Shown here piece by piece: positions 18,292 to 29,662 of a stretch of DNA of 29,870 bases. The DNA lies in the NCBI GenBank assembly GCA_018398765.1, contig JAHBMJ010005890.1, positions 62,729 to 92,598 of the forward strand, written 5' to 3'. The position numbers and the translations under genes were made by a program. The notes under the pieces are model-generated. The model made no database searches, was not told where the DNA came from, and saw only the letters and a list, made by a program, of their open reading frames with translations. The DNA comes from Chromera velia. Lineage: Eukaryota > Sar > Chromeraceae. Position 1 is the stretch's first letter; every line of letters begins with the position of its first letter.

Positions 18292-21095
18292 ATGAATCGC
18301 AGAGAGAGGAGGAGCAGAGCACGAGAGACACGTCTTGCACAACTTACATCTGAAGAGAGAGATGTTCTGCTCCAAGCAGAACCCAAGGGTGTCGACTCTT
18401 TGCCTGCGTTTGAGATAGCATACAATGGGCCTGGCCAGTCCCCTTCCGAGTCCTTCACTGTGGTCCAGAACGATGAGTACGCAGACGCTTCTGCTCTGGT
18501 AAGTCTCCTGGGCGATCAGAGTCTCCAATCCTACAATCGAGCTCCTGAGCACTTCACGCCTTGATTGCATGCCTCTGCTGCACGTTTGTACGCATGAAGT
18601 CATTCCACCAAGGGTGATTGGTTGTGCATGATCTTTGATTGATTCACGCAGGCAAGCTCCATCGGAGGAACGTCGGTCGTGTTGATCCGCGTGGAAGATG
18701 GGGAGGAAATGCTGTCCTCCTTGATCGAGAGGAGCAAAGTTCTGAAGGTAAGCTAGCTGGATCAATCTAGGAAACAAGGGCAAGAAGGAAAGAAGGAAAT
18801 GCAAGAACTATGTGAGGGCAACAAGAGGAGACGTGTCAAAGATACGAGTTTCTTTCCCAACTGTTTTGTCTTTCTGCTCTCTTTTTCTTTCCCCTCCCAC
18901 TCTCTCATCTCTTCTCCTCTTTCCCGTGCCTGTTTCTTCTCTGTGCACCCACTGAAGCCAGCCATCATGTGAGCCTTCCTTCCTTCCTTCGATCGATTGA
19001 CCGATGGACCGATCGATCATTCGTGCAGGCCCAATACGAAGCGAAGAAGGCCAGCCTGATGGACCTCGAGAGAAGGGTCGAGGAGGAGAGAGAGAGACAG
19101 CGGGGGCCCGGATCTGCAGGGGTCCCCCCCCCCCGGGAATCGACTGAGGGCGAACCACAGGCACAGGCTCCTCACGGCCAGTCTGCATCCTCAGTTTCCA
19201 CGCCAACTCGCCCTCCGTATCCCGAGAGTGCGCCCTCTAATGCAGGGGCAGTGACTGCCTCGGACACTCAACCACTCCTCCGGGGGCAGGCACATGGGGT
19301 GGGCACAGCTTCAGCTGCTCCGAGTATTCGAAGACCACAGCAGACCCCCCCCTCTCACCCCTCCCTGCCCTTCTCCCCCCCGGCCCCCCGTGAGAGAGAT
19401 CTCAACAAGGTGGAGGTTGAACCTACCCCCCCTCCAACTCCAGTAGAAGTAGAAGGGGGGGGCGGATGGACGACGTCTCCCCCTCCCGATTTCAATCGCC
19501 GGGAGTTGTCCACTCCGATGCCTCCTCCTGTCTATCCAGAGGCACTCCTTCGATCTCCCTCATCCTTCCACGCACCCCCGTACCTGATGACAGGAGAAGA
19601 ACAAACACCGCAGCGGAGGAGCCTGATTGCCCCCCCCGCCAGGCCACCATACCAACAGGAGGAAGAACAAGAGGGAGGGGAACTCCGACAATGGCAACAA
19701 GGGGGGACAGGAAGGTCCCCGCATCCTCCCGCTGTGTCGTCTCCCTTTCCTCCAAGAGAAAGAGGAGGTGAAGTTCCCACAGACCCACTCCCTCCTCACG
19801 TCCCCCCCCCGCCCTCACGCCCTCCCCGATCTGTCAATCTCTCATCATCCCCCCCTTCCTTCCACCAACGCTCCCAGTCCTCGGAAGCTTTCGTCCCCCC
19901 ACCATACGACCTCCCACCGCACGCAGAGCAGCCTGTGAGGGGGGAGGCCCGCACCGGTGTCTTCCTTCCGTTCTCCTCCAGGAGGTCTGCAGGAGCGCCC
20001 ACTGACTACGACGGGGGTCTGTCCGCTCTCCGGGGGGATCATCATCTAGGGGCACTACCCCAAAGCAGAAGCAGAAGAGGCAGGCACAACATGATGATGC
20101 CACACACGCAGAGCTCCTCCTCCACTGCAAGATCCCCTCCAACAAGCAGCCCCCCCTCGCGCCTTCCCACTCAAAATCCTCAGCACCAGCAGCAGCAGCC
20201 GCGCCTTACCCCTATCCTCCCGCAGCACTCAGCATCCAGGTGGATGGAACAACTGCAGGGGGGCTACACAGCAGAAGCAGGCCGAACGACTCCTCACTCC
20301 TACCCTTTTGGCACAACAACAGGGGAAGGAAGAGGAGGCACAACAACAGGGGAAGGAAGAGGGGCAGGAAGCGAGAGAGGGGGAGTGGGAGAGAGTGACA
20401 GGAGGCACTACGCAAGGTCGGACTCCGACCGCATGCACACCCATCAGCATCAGCCCCCCCTGAGTGATCATCCCCACACACACACATATCCATACACACC
20501 CATGCAAACCGTCGGCGTCCTTCCTTTCGAGCAGGGGGGTGAGGGCCTGTCTGTCCCTGCGCCTGAGACAGTGGGGCTGCTTCAGAGTCAGCAAACTGGA
20601 GTTGCCATGGGGGTGCATCCCGTCTCGGTGCCTCCACCAGCTGTGTCCCCTTATTTCACACCGCCAGAAGGCAATCCAGCAGCTGTGTGCGTCATCCCTC
20701 CGTACGTCGAGGCACCGCCACCGGGCCCTCCTCGTTCTGCTGGTGAGCTCTATGGCTTCTCCCCTTCTGTCCAGCAGAGGGGCGGGGGAGCACTGCCAAT
20801 GGTTGTTCCCCCGTCGTCTTTCTTGCAGGGGCAGGGGGGGAATGTGGAGGAGGCGCATGGAATTCAGGCGGCCCTTCCTTTCCTCTCATCCCCCCATCCC
20901 CCCATGGGGCATCCACACGGAGGTGAACCAGGAGCAGACACACTGAAACCCTCCCAGAGATCTCCGCCCAGACATGTTCGGTCTCCCTTACTCTTGAGTG
21001 AGGGCATCTCCACGGGGGGGGCAGATGAGGGGCTCTCCTCGAGACAGGGACGTTCCTGGGGGGGTGCACAAGACGTGGGCGGCAGTGGGGAATGA
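18292..21095 (+). CDS. Three-exon gene: coiled-coil N-terminus with long Pro-rich disordered tail, unknown function
   Basis: Exons 18292-18498, 18652-18747 and 19029-21095 join in phase 0 with donors GTAAGT and GTAAGC and acceptors CACGCAG and CGTGCAG. The product has 789 residues. The start ATG follows an in-frame TAA at 18259. Residues 1-100 look ordered: a basic start (MNRRERRSRARETRLAQLTS), then VVLIRVEDGEEMLSSLIERS. About 90-125 is a charged coiled coil (AQYEAKKASLMDLERRVEEE). The remaining 660 or so residues are Pro, Ser, Gly, Gln and His rich, with PPPY at VPPPYDL and several PPY or PxYP motifs that could bind WW or SH3 domains. A direct repeat in the tail encodes TTTGEGRGG twice. ATG at 18969 only reads through intron 2. 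Many long frames on the other strand (19492-20858) are shadows of the C-rich coding strand. An adaptor or scaffold role is inference. Confidence 0.75.
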
Positions 21096-22856
21096 GTAAA
21101 TGATCCTGTCTTGTCTTCTCTGGAGCTTCGCTGGTTGGACGGCTGCGTTGTATGTCTTCTCTTGACATGCTTTTTGTGTGTGTCCGGTCCTGTCTCATAA
21201 CACTCAAAGAACAATAGTGATTGGTTCTGTTTTCTCACTTGCTTATTTTTCTTATTTGGTTTTCTTGCTTGATGGTTCCTTCCCAGGTAGTAGTGTACTC
21301 CCTGTTTTTTACGCGAAAGAAAGAAAATAGAAGAAGTAAAATGAATGAGGAGCACAGGCAGGTGGGATCCGTTCGCCTGCCTCTCTTACGTGCTTCTCTC
21401 TCTGTGTGTGTTTTCTCTTTGTGCTGAATTGTCCTGTCCGTTCTTTCTTTCTTTCGCATTCAATCCGATTGGATTCGATGGGGAACAGACAGACAGGCAG
21501 ACAGACAGCGGCACCGGGAGGGCGGGAGTGCAGTCGATCGATGGATCGACCAGTCAAGAAAGGAAAGAGTGAAGTAGCTTGCCAGGTGGTTGGGTGGAGG
21601 GGGGGTAGGCATATTGTTGGATATTAGGAAATCCTGTGTGGGCATTTTTTTTTTTCGTCTCCGTCTCCGCTTCTTTTCAATCCCGTGTTTCCTTCTTAGA
21701 AGGGGCTTCAGGCATTTCTGTCCCCCTCTCGGTGTTCGAATGAGTTTGTTCCTTGAGTTCATTCAGTCTTTGCTGGTCTTCTCTGTTCCTTGCAACTGCT
21801 GCCGAATCGCTTCTTGGAGGGGGTGGGTTTTGGCTCCCCTCCTCTGTCTCTCTCCCGCTTCTGCGAATGGATGCCCGTGCGCCTTTTGTCCTTCATTGAC
21901 CAGACCTCACGGAATCAGACGAGAGAAGCGAAAAGAGTCGACAAGAAAGGTGGAAGAAGGCAGCTAGAGGGGCGCTTCTTTCTGGCTGCTGGTACTTCAT
22001 GGTTTCTTTCGCTCTGCTCTCTCCTTCTGTCTGTTGATGAACCAATCAGATCGGGGGGGGCCTTTCAATGCAGTGAAGAAAAAAGTGAAAGAAAGAAAGA
22101 GAACTTCACAGAAGTGGAAGGACTCAAAGGCTCCCCTCCCTGACAAGGACTTGAGGGCCTGGAGAGAGCAAGTGCAAGAGGGAGAGAAGGAACGTACGCA
22201 ACCAGAGTTTTTTTGAACCCTTTTGGCCTACCCTCCCTCCCGTCTGTCTGTCGGTCATTCCGTCCGTTCACCCTTTCCTTTCTGAGGTCCTCAGCAGAAG
22301 ACAGGAAGGAAGGTCGAAGGCAATCCTTGTGATTGATTGAATTCTTCAGTTGATTGAACGACGACAATCAACCTGAAGGACTGAAGGACGGCACAAAAAG
22401 AGAGAGCGAGCGAGAGAGAGAGGAGAGGGAAAGAGTGTGGATGGACGAGACAGGCGAGGCCAAAAGTTTTTTCCTTCCCTACATCTCCTGTCCTCTATCT
22501 CGCTGTATGATTGTTTTTGTGTCTCCATCAATGGAAGGGGTCAAGCACACCTCAACACATAGTTTCGGATAGACGGTTGCAGAAAAGCAAGCGGGGCACC
22601 CAACAAGTGTCATTGAAGTGTTGATGCTGTAGATAGTGTGTGTCTAGTCTCTGACTGAAGCTTGGCGCACTGAAGATAGAGGTTGAAAGCATTGACCGAG
22701 AGGCAAAGAGAGGCTGAGTCTGAGAGCGTGAGAGAGAGAGAGAAAAGAGAAGACGAAACAGGCAGTCAAGACCAAGAAAAGGGACGGAAAGGAGGGAGTG
22801 AAAGGCATCCTTCTCTGCATGCTTATGATGTTCTTTTCATTTTTGTTTTCTCTTGT

Positions 22857-22985
22857 TTCTTTCTTTCTTTCTTTCTTTTCTTTCTTTCTTTCTTACTTAC
22901 TTACTTACTTATCTCTTTATTTGTTTATTTACTGTTCTTTCTTTCTTTCCTTCCTTCTTTCTTTCTTTTCATTTATTCATTCCTT
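22857..22985. repeat. TTTC/TTAC/TTTA tetranucleotide repeat
   Basis: A TTTC block is followed by five TTAC units, then TTTA/TTTG, and again TTTC/TTCC. Frames of 68-138 codons that cross it are repeat-driven. Confidence 0.93.
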
Positions 22986-23949
22986 TCTTTCGTTTGTTCG
23001 TCCGTCCGTTTATGCCCTTCTGTTGTCTTGTTCTTGTGTCTCTACTCTCACGTACCTGATCGATGATCAGGCGGATGGAGGCGGGGGGTTGTCGTTTTTG
23101 TTTTTGGTTGGGTGGAAGGCATTGGTTGTTTGTATCAACTGGGGGGTGGGAGGGTGGTTGATTTGGTTTTGTTGGGTTGGTTGGATTGGATCGGCATTGG
23201 GGGGCAGAGAGTGAATTGAAAAAGGGTGGGGGGTGGGTGGGTGGGTGGGTGAAAGGTATTTTTGGTCCGCTGATCGGGTGCGTGGGTCCGTGGGGTCGTT
23301 TGACTGAATTGGTTGGTTTGTTGGTTGACTGATTGATTGATTGATGGATTGACTCACACAATTTCTGTCTATCCCATTTCTTAAAAGGAGGTTCTTTGGC
23401 TCTATTTCTTAAACAACTTTCTTCGGATTCATTGTGCATGGCTGATTCTGGTTGCTTGCATACGTCGAAGACAAATGCAACGCTGCAGTCAATTTCTTAT
23501 TTCAACTTTATCATCTCTCTAATCGAAAAATTGGGTAAATTCAAATTTCTTAACGAGCCCTGAGCTCCGGCTCAAGCCTTCATGTATGCATGTGCTTTGC
23601 GTCTCTGGTTTGCATGAGTTTCTTTTCATGTGTGAGGTGGTGATATGTTTGATTGAATTTTAACTTTGGCAGCATGGGTTGAAGGCCAAGCTTGTCAAGA
23701 AAAGGAGGAAAGGGAAACTGATTGATTGCTAGCCGCCTGTCCGTCCCTTGAAGGGCGTGAGGTGACTCTCTCTCTCGTCAGAGGCAGGTCCGAAATAATA
23801 GAGAAGAAAAGAATGGACGAAGTCAATTGAGGAAGAGAGACAGAAAGAAAAAAAGAGGACGCGGAAGAGCAGAAACATGGAGAAGCAGTCGATCGATCTG
23901 TCTGTCTGTCTTTCCTTTGATGGCTCCAGCACCTGATGAATTAATTAGA

Positions 23950-23976
23950 GAACGAGAGAGAGAGAGAGAGAGAGAA
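23950..23976. repeat. (GA)n microsatellite
   Basis: A short pure GA run of about 13 units in intergenic sequence. Confidence 0.9.
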
Positions 23977-25659
23977 GAATAGAACGATGACAAGGAAGGA
24001 CAGGTAGTGAGTGCACGACTTCACGTGTCCGTTTGCGTTACTGTTTGTCTGCGTGAAAGTGTTCAAGATCTTCTTGCTTCTTGATTGATGCTCCCTCCCG
24101 TCTTGACATTCGTGCGCCGAACGAATGTGCGGGCATGTTCATGTCTTTGTGTTTGCATGTAACTTCTTCGGCTGACTGACTGCAGAGAGGAACTGCCTGT
24201 CTGTCTGTCTGTACATTCTTCTGCCTGCGTGCATGCCTGCATGTCTGTCGTACTTCGTGAGCGTGTGTGTGTATGTATGTGTAAGTGTGTTTGAAAGAGA
24301 GAGAGAGCGATTTTTTGCTTTACGTTCCTTCCTGAACAAGGAAATTGATTGTGAACGTAGCAGGCACTCAGTCGTGCAGAGAAGGAAGGCAAGCAAGCAC
24401 CTCCATTCATTTCTTCTGAGTCAAGTTGAGGTCATTCGAATTGTGTTTTTGTTTCTGCCTTTCGCTTTCGACCCTGACGGTCGGAGGTCTTTGGAGACAG
24501 GGCGCTCTCGGTCGGTGACCTTCTGTCAGGATGGATCGCTTTGGTTGTTCGGACGGCCAGCAAGCTGCACCTCTTCACTACAGATGGAATGTTGTTTCAG
24601 TCTGTAGTGTGCCCCTTCCCTCTCTTCGTCTGGCTGTCTGTCTGTGTGGATATTTCTTCTTGCCACTGGGTCTCTCGAGCACAGACAGACAGGCAGGCAG
24701 AATTACGTTAGTGTTCTCATTTTGTGGTGCGCTTCGAGAAGAATCTGGAGAGTGAAACAGACAGATGCCACCCCAAATGCACAAGATGCAGCTGGATTGA
24801 AATCAATCTGTTTGGTCGAGTGTTGAAGAGCCGGACCCATGATGGGAGTATTCCCATCGAGATTTTGTATCGTTGTGTCCGGGGACTAACACTGGTCGTC
24901 CGGATCAAGTCTGACTGACAGTGAACTTGAAGAAAAGCATAGTTCGGCGAAGCTTTTGTGTCTCTGCTCATCTCTCTTTCTTTCACATGCACAGTCTTAT
25001 GCATATTCATCGATGCCGGATCGCCGCCAGCGATCGTTTGGAGTCGTTTCGTATTTTAAAAGTGAAAGTGACTTGACTTTATATCGTCCCATGTCATTAA
25101 TCACTGAAGTATTTCAATATGATCTTAATATATTGTTTTTGGTATTAAATCGGTTTTGGAGTCTGAACCGCCGCTCCGTGGCAGTCAGTACCACAGTTTT
25201 TATATGCAAAAAAAGATGAAACCATAGTTACCATACTCTCTTATATTTAATAATAATGTCATCTATATGTCATTTCTTATTGCAGTGCTCTAGGCAGCTA
25301 GTGCTCCCCTACATTTCTCTAGCTAGACGTTTCCTAACATTTCTTCTCTTTCTCTTATTACAAATAGTTTAACCCTTTGTTTTATACTATTTGATCCATG
25401 CAAATACCCCAGTGGGGCCTAGGTCGAGGGATTGAATCTATACAGGAAATACTAGGTTGGCCAGAACCTATATGGCTCACCGGCTTTAACCTCATACATC
25501 ATCATCATCATCATTATTATTGATCCATCATCATATTTTGTCTATACTTTAACTCAGCTTTTACATCGATCATTATTATCATAATCATCCATTATTTTAG
25601 TTATCATTACCTAACCAGCAACATTTCTAGCCTAAGCGTAACTCTAGTTAAGACATTGG

Positions 25660-25920
25660 CTAAAGGAAAAAAAAAATTTAAAAAAATCCTCCCAAACCCT
25701 TACTTTTTTTAAAAAAAAATTCAGTCAAACAAATGTTGTGTGAGCCTTGCACAAATGTTGCTCATGTGTTACGCAACTGTTGTCACTAGTGTTGTCAAGT
25801 GTTGTTTAGGTTCAAAAAGGAAAAAAAACTAGAAAAAAGAAAGAAAAAAAAAGAATCCTCCTCTAAACTAACTAGCCTCTAAACGCTTACTTTTTTTCTT
25901 TTTTTTTCTTTAGCCGACGA
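25660..25920. repeat. Imperfect duplication in an AT-rich block
   Basis: The order AAAGGAAAAAAAA, a purine stretch, AATCCTCC, C-AAACxCTTAC, then a T run occurs at about 25663-25720 and again at about 25815-25910. The second copy has an extra TAAACTAACTAGCC insert. Between them lies a stretch with repeated TGTTG words (25733-25812). Confidence 0.6.
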
Positions 25921-26597
25921 TTAGTTTCTAGTTAACAATCATGTTTAAAATCAATTAATAAGAGCACCACAATAATTTATCATTAATTATAAAGATTTCT
26001 GAACACTTTTAGAAATATTTCTTAGAATATTTCTTGCAACCTGCCATTGAAGCTCGTTGCCAAACTGCATGTGCGCTGACCTCCCTCGGAGTCCCTCCTT
26101 GTTTGTCACGCTAAGGTGTATGCATGATACCGTACATTACTGGAGTCTAGACTAGAGTTGCTCGAGCAGGGGAAACACCTGGGAAAATCTTTTCGCAGTG
26201 AAAAGCAGTCACGCATGCACACTGTCAACGACCGCTCATATGCATGCACTCATGCAGCTAAGACGTCGATCGATCGGCTCAGATAAGAGAAAGTTCTTAT
26301 TCGATCCGATCTTCACCAAGTCCGCACTCGAACTTTTTGCGAACAATCCGTTTGCCAATGGGCATCCCTCGTCCGTCGGATGGAATTAAGAAGAACAATT
26401 GCGCTGGCTCATGCATTTCACTTTAATTTTCCGCAAGCTTCGTTGGTCTCTTCTCACATTAATTCCCTCACAAGAAAGGAAGCAAGGAAGGCAGGCAGGC
26501 ATACGGGCAAGCAAGAAGGAAGGGCGGTTCTTTCCTTTCGTTCTCTAGACACCCGCTAACAGCTGGTCTTGTCCTGCGCGATGAGCTGGATCCAATG

Positions 26598-26630
26598 CAG
26601 TCAGTCAGTCAGTCAGTCAGTCAGTCAGTT
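26598..26630. repeat. (CAGT)n tetranucleotide run just past the DJ-1 stop codon
   Basis: About eight CAGT units. In gene sense they read (ACTG)n and begin within 20 bp of the TAA stop. The stop itself sits in the word TAACTGACTG, so the repeat appears to reach up to the coding end. Confidence 0.9.
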
Positions 26631-26644
26631 GATATATCAGTCAG

Positions 26645-27375
26645 TTAGACCACCTGAACGAGCATCGCGGCCTCGTGTTTTTTCGCTACTTTCTCTCCAA
26701 ACAGAACCTCAGCGAGCTTCAGCGCAAATTCTAGGGACGTGCCTGGGCCCTGCAACACGTACACACGCAAACATTCAAGCCCTTGGACACCCAAGAGAAA
26801 ACACACGACCGACAGCGACTGAGGAAAGAATGAGAGAGAGAGAGAGAGAGGGAGAGAGAGATCTGACTGACATCCTTCAAAAAAATCCATCGACGGTGTC
26901 ATTGGAGTGAGTGAGCCCCTAGCTCCTTCCTGCCTGCTCAGACCACTGCTTCGCTGGCTTCCTGCCCGCACATGGAACGTGCTTTTTTTTTCTCCCCTTC
27001 ACTTTCAAAAAAGAGAAAACGAACGAACAAGACGCGTACGCATGCAGACAAACCAACGAACCGACCTGTGATGTGACACACTTGTTGGAGACCACAACTC
27101 GTCCCTCGGCCAGGTTGGAGAGCTTCCCTTGGAAGGCAGGGTAACTCGTGGCTTTCTCCCCCTGCAGGCATGTATATATGTGCGCTTGCTGAAGTTTTGT
27201 TACAATGATTCGCGTGCATGGATGTGCCTGAATGGGTGAGCGTGCGCACGGATGTGTATGCAAGTCGGGCTACACACACCTACACACGAACAGCGAGAGC
27301 CTTTCTTGCTTTCTTTCTTTCTTTCTTTCTTTCTCTTTTTCTTTCTTTTCCTTTCCTTCCTCTCTCCTCTGTCTT

Positions 27376-27410
<35 letters not shown>

Positions 27411-27990
27411 GTCCCTGAACGATGCGGAGGAGCCATCCCTCAGTTCACCTGCCACTTTCTTTGTGGGCGTCCACCCGGCCGGGTCCGTTTTTGTGGCTCT
27501 GTGCATTCTTCCTTCGTTGTGCGCAGGCATGCTCGATCGATCGATCGATCGATGAATGAAGGAATGTGTGGTTGTAGCAATGTGTGCGTGTATGTATTTG
27601 TTCCTGTCCGTGTGCACAGCGCTATGTAGTCTCACACATAATGCAGGCAGGCAGGAAGGAAGAAAGGAAGGAGGACGGGCGGACCTCGAGAAGGCCATGG
27701 GCTTCAAAGACCACGGCTGGAGACGCACACACAGCTGCGTAGATGCGCCCCTCGGCCTTCTGCTTCTTCAGCAAATCGACGAGGGGCGCGCAGTCGCGGA
27801 GGTGTTCCGCTCCTGCGGGTAGGTGCATGGGCAGGCAGCGGAGACGCATTGATGAACTAGCTATGAATAATAACTTCGTGTTATTTTTTCTTTCCTTGTC
27901 AGAGTCGATCCCTACGCGCACGGACTGTGCGTCATCTCATCCCTAGTTCAGATAGGAGAGAAGAAAGGAGAATCAAAGAAAACCCATGCG

Positions 27991-28024
<34 letters not shown>

Positions 28025-29662
28025 GAGGCAGAGAGGCAGAGAGAGAGAGAACCCGACGATCATTCCCTCCTTTGCAAGTGTTTCTTTCAACATGGCCAGT
28101 CAGTCACTTAGAGATCGAATGCGTCAGTAAAATTTAAAGCTGAGACGGTTCTCCTCGTTTTTCTCCAACTTCAAGGGGTTCTTCTCTAACAAATAAACTG
28201 GAATGGTTGAAAGGGAACGGAGAGAGCAGAGCAACTTCTCTAACAGATAAACTGGAATGGTTGAAAGGGAACGGAGAGAGCAGAGCAAAGGAAGGAAAAA
28301 AGAAAAAAAAAAAACGAGAGAGAGAGAAGGAAAAACGTCCCCACCCACCCACCAGGCATCCCTCCAGGACAGGCAATCAGGTCCCATGTGTGTCCCTCTA
28401 CGCATTCCGAGATCAAAGCGTCAGCGACCAGCCCCACTCCTCTGGAGGCCTTCACCTGATCACTCGAGAGAGTCAGTGAACGAGTGAATGGCCACATGGC
28501 AGCAGGGACACGTAGAGATAGATACTATTGTTGCATGCTTCCATCTGTTCAGAAATCACTGAAACGCGGCAAATCGCATTGATGGCACTGATTGCATCGA
28601 CCTATCTGCATAACCGCGCAGTCAGACAGACAGAGACTAACCAACCAAGCCGTCAGACACACGCATCCATCCAGAGAGCATGCAACCAGGGAGGGACGTT
28701 GAATGTCTCTTGGGGGCACTCAGGATCCGTCAGTGCGGTCGGTGCCTTCATTGTTGAGTGAGTGAGTGAGTGAGTGAGTCAGAGAGTGAGTCAGGGAGTG
28801 AGTTGAATTCATTCATTCTACATACACAAATTTGGTGTGAACTGTGTGAGTGCATGAGTGAGTAGTGAGTGAATGGGCTAGAAAAAACCTTCGACGATGA
28901 ATGTGGGTAGACACATACGCATGTAGATGCAAATATATATGTGTGTATCTATCTGTATGTGTACATGTGACCGACCTGCTTCCGCCCCTCCATTACAGAC
29001 GCCACCGTCACTTCTGCCCCAGCCCTCCTGAGAGTGTCAATGATGCACACGGCTTCAATTTCCTCCGTGCCGTCTGCAGCAGAACAGAAGAAAACAGGAG
29101 GGGGGAACATCAAATGAATCAGACGGAAACAGACGATCGATCATGCAGTGTTTCCCGAAGCGTCCCTCAACTCAATGCGAGGTCTTCCTGTTTCCAGCCA
29201 GCCGTCTGGAGATCCTTTCATCGAATCGGTGACTTAATGAGCAAATGAAATTGGTGCTTTGCTGTGATGACACCTGCTTGAATCTCCGTCTGTCGGTCTG
29301 TCTATCTTTAGCAAAGGACGGACATTTGCGGAGACGGGAACACATTTTCAGAGACCATGTAAACAGAGGCTGTCTTCCGATATCGTTTTCTTCTTTCGAG
29401 AGTGCACGATAATATTCTTTTCCACATGTGTGACGTAGTCCATCCATTCTCCGCTTCTCATCTGACTTTCTCGCTGTCTGTCTGTCTGTCTGTCCGTCTG
29501 TCTGTTTGTCTCTCTGTCCGTCTGTTTGTCTGTCTGTCTCTCACACACGGAGACCAACGCTCCCGCAGCTTCCTATCTCTGTTCATCAGGCACTAACAAA
29601 CTCGCACACACGCTGACACCTCACAACCTACCGGCAATGGGCACCAGAACCTTCTTCGACAT
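26645..29662 (-). CDS. DJ-1/PARK7-family protein, complete six-exon gene
   Basis: Exons (minus): 29662-29632, 29073-28976, 28455-28353, 27812-27685, 27161-27066, 26749-26645. All phases close and give 186 residues; human DJ-1 has 189. Landmarks: MSKKVLVPIADGTEEIEAV at the start, with the conserved glutamate at position 17; WDLIACPGGMPGAEHLRDC (about 67-85); IYAAVCASPAVVFEAHGLL around the nucleophile elbow, placing the reactive Cys at 106, the same number as in human DJ-1; then GEKATSYPAFQGKL and the end GPGTSLEFALKLAEVLFGEK. DJ-1 proteins are small cytosolic or organellar redox-sensing proteins that protect against oxidative and carbonyl stress; glyoxalase or deglycase activity has been reported for the family and is debated. 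No targeting peptide precedes the first strand, so a cytosolic location is inferred. Introns are 296-617 nt and rich in microsatellites. Confidence 0.95.
27302..27412. repeat. TTTC repeat followed by (TC)n, in a DJ-1 intron
   Basis: A CTTT block, a mixed pyrimidine block and about 12 TC units lie in the intron 27162-27684. On the sense strand of the gene this is a purine tract (GA, GAAA). Confidence 0.95.
27989..28024. repeat. (GC)n-(AC)n microsatellite in a DJ-1 intron
   Basis: A CGCGCGCGCG run passes directly into about 12 AC units, inside the intron 27813-28352. Alternating purine-pyrimidine sequence of this kind can form Z-DNA. Confidence 0.93.
28181..28288. repeat. 54-bp tandem duplication in a DJ-1 intron
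   Basis: Unit 28181-28234 is followed at once by a second copy starting at 28235. They differ at one base (AAATAA versus AGATAA). Near identity indicates a recent event. Confidence 0.9.
28756..28802. repeat. (GAGT)n tetranucleotide run in a DJ-1 intron
   Basis: GAGT units with GAGTCAGA breaks lie in the intron between DJ-1 exons 2 and 3 (28456-28975). Confidence 0.9.
29474..29545. repeat. (CTGT)n tetranucleotide run in the first DJ-1 intron
   Basis: CTGT and CCGT/TTGT variants run for about 70 bp in the intron 29074-29631. Similar TGTC units occur in the large tract near the start of the window. Confidence 0.9.

Larger units (their letters stand above)
21096..26644. other. 5.5-kb stretch with no supported gene
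   Basis: This lies between the 3' ends of two convergent genes. It holds pyrimidine-rich and GA-rich microsatellites (22857-22985, 23950-23975), G-rich plus-strand patches (23140-23300) and an AT-rich block (about 25070-26060). Open frames are short, on both strands, and without splice context or motifs. Parts near 21096-22300 may be 3' untranslated sequence of the Pro-rich gene. Confidence 0.5.

Noticed and set aside
18969-19028. ATG at 18969 as the start of the Pro-rich protein
   Set aside because: This stretch is the end of an intron. The acceptor CGTGCAG at 19022-19028 joins exon 2 in phase 0 to a continuous coiled coil.
19492-20858. Multiple 66- to 209-codon minus frames
   Set aside because: They are shadows of the C-rich coding strand of the three-exon gene.
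24233-24918. Short plus frames with Cys-rich stretches
   Set aside because: They overlap on both strands, contain repeat-derived parts and have no matching splice sites or motifs.
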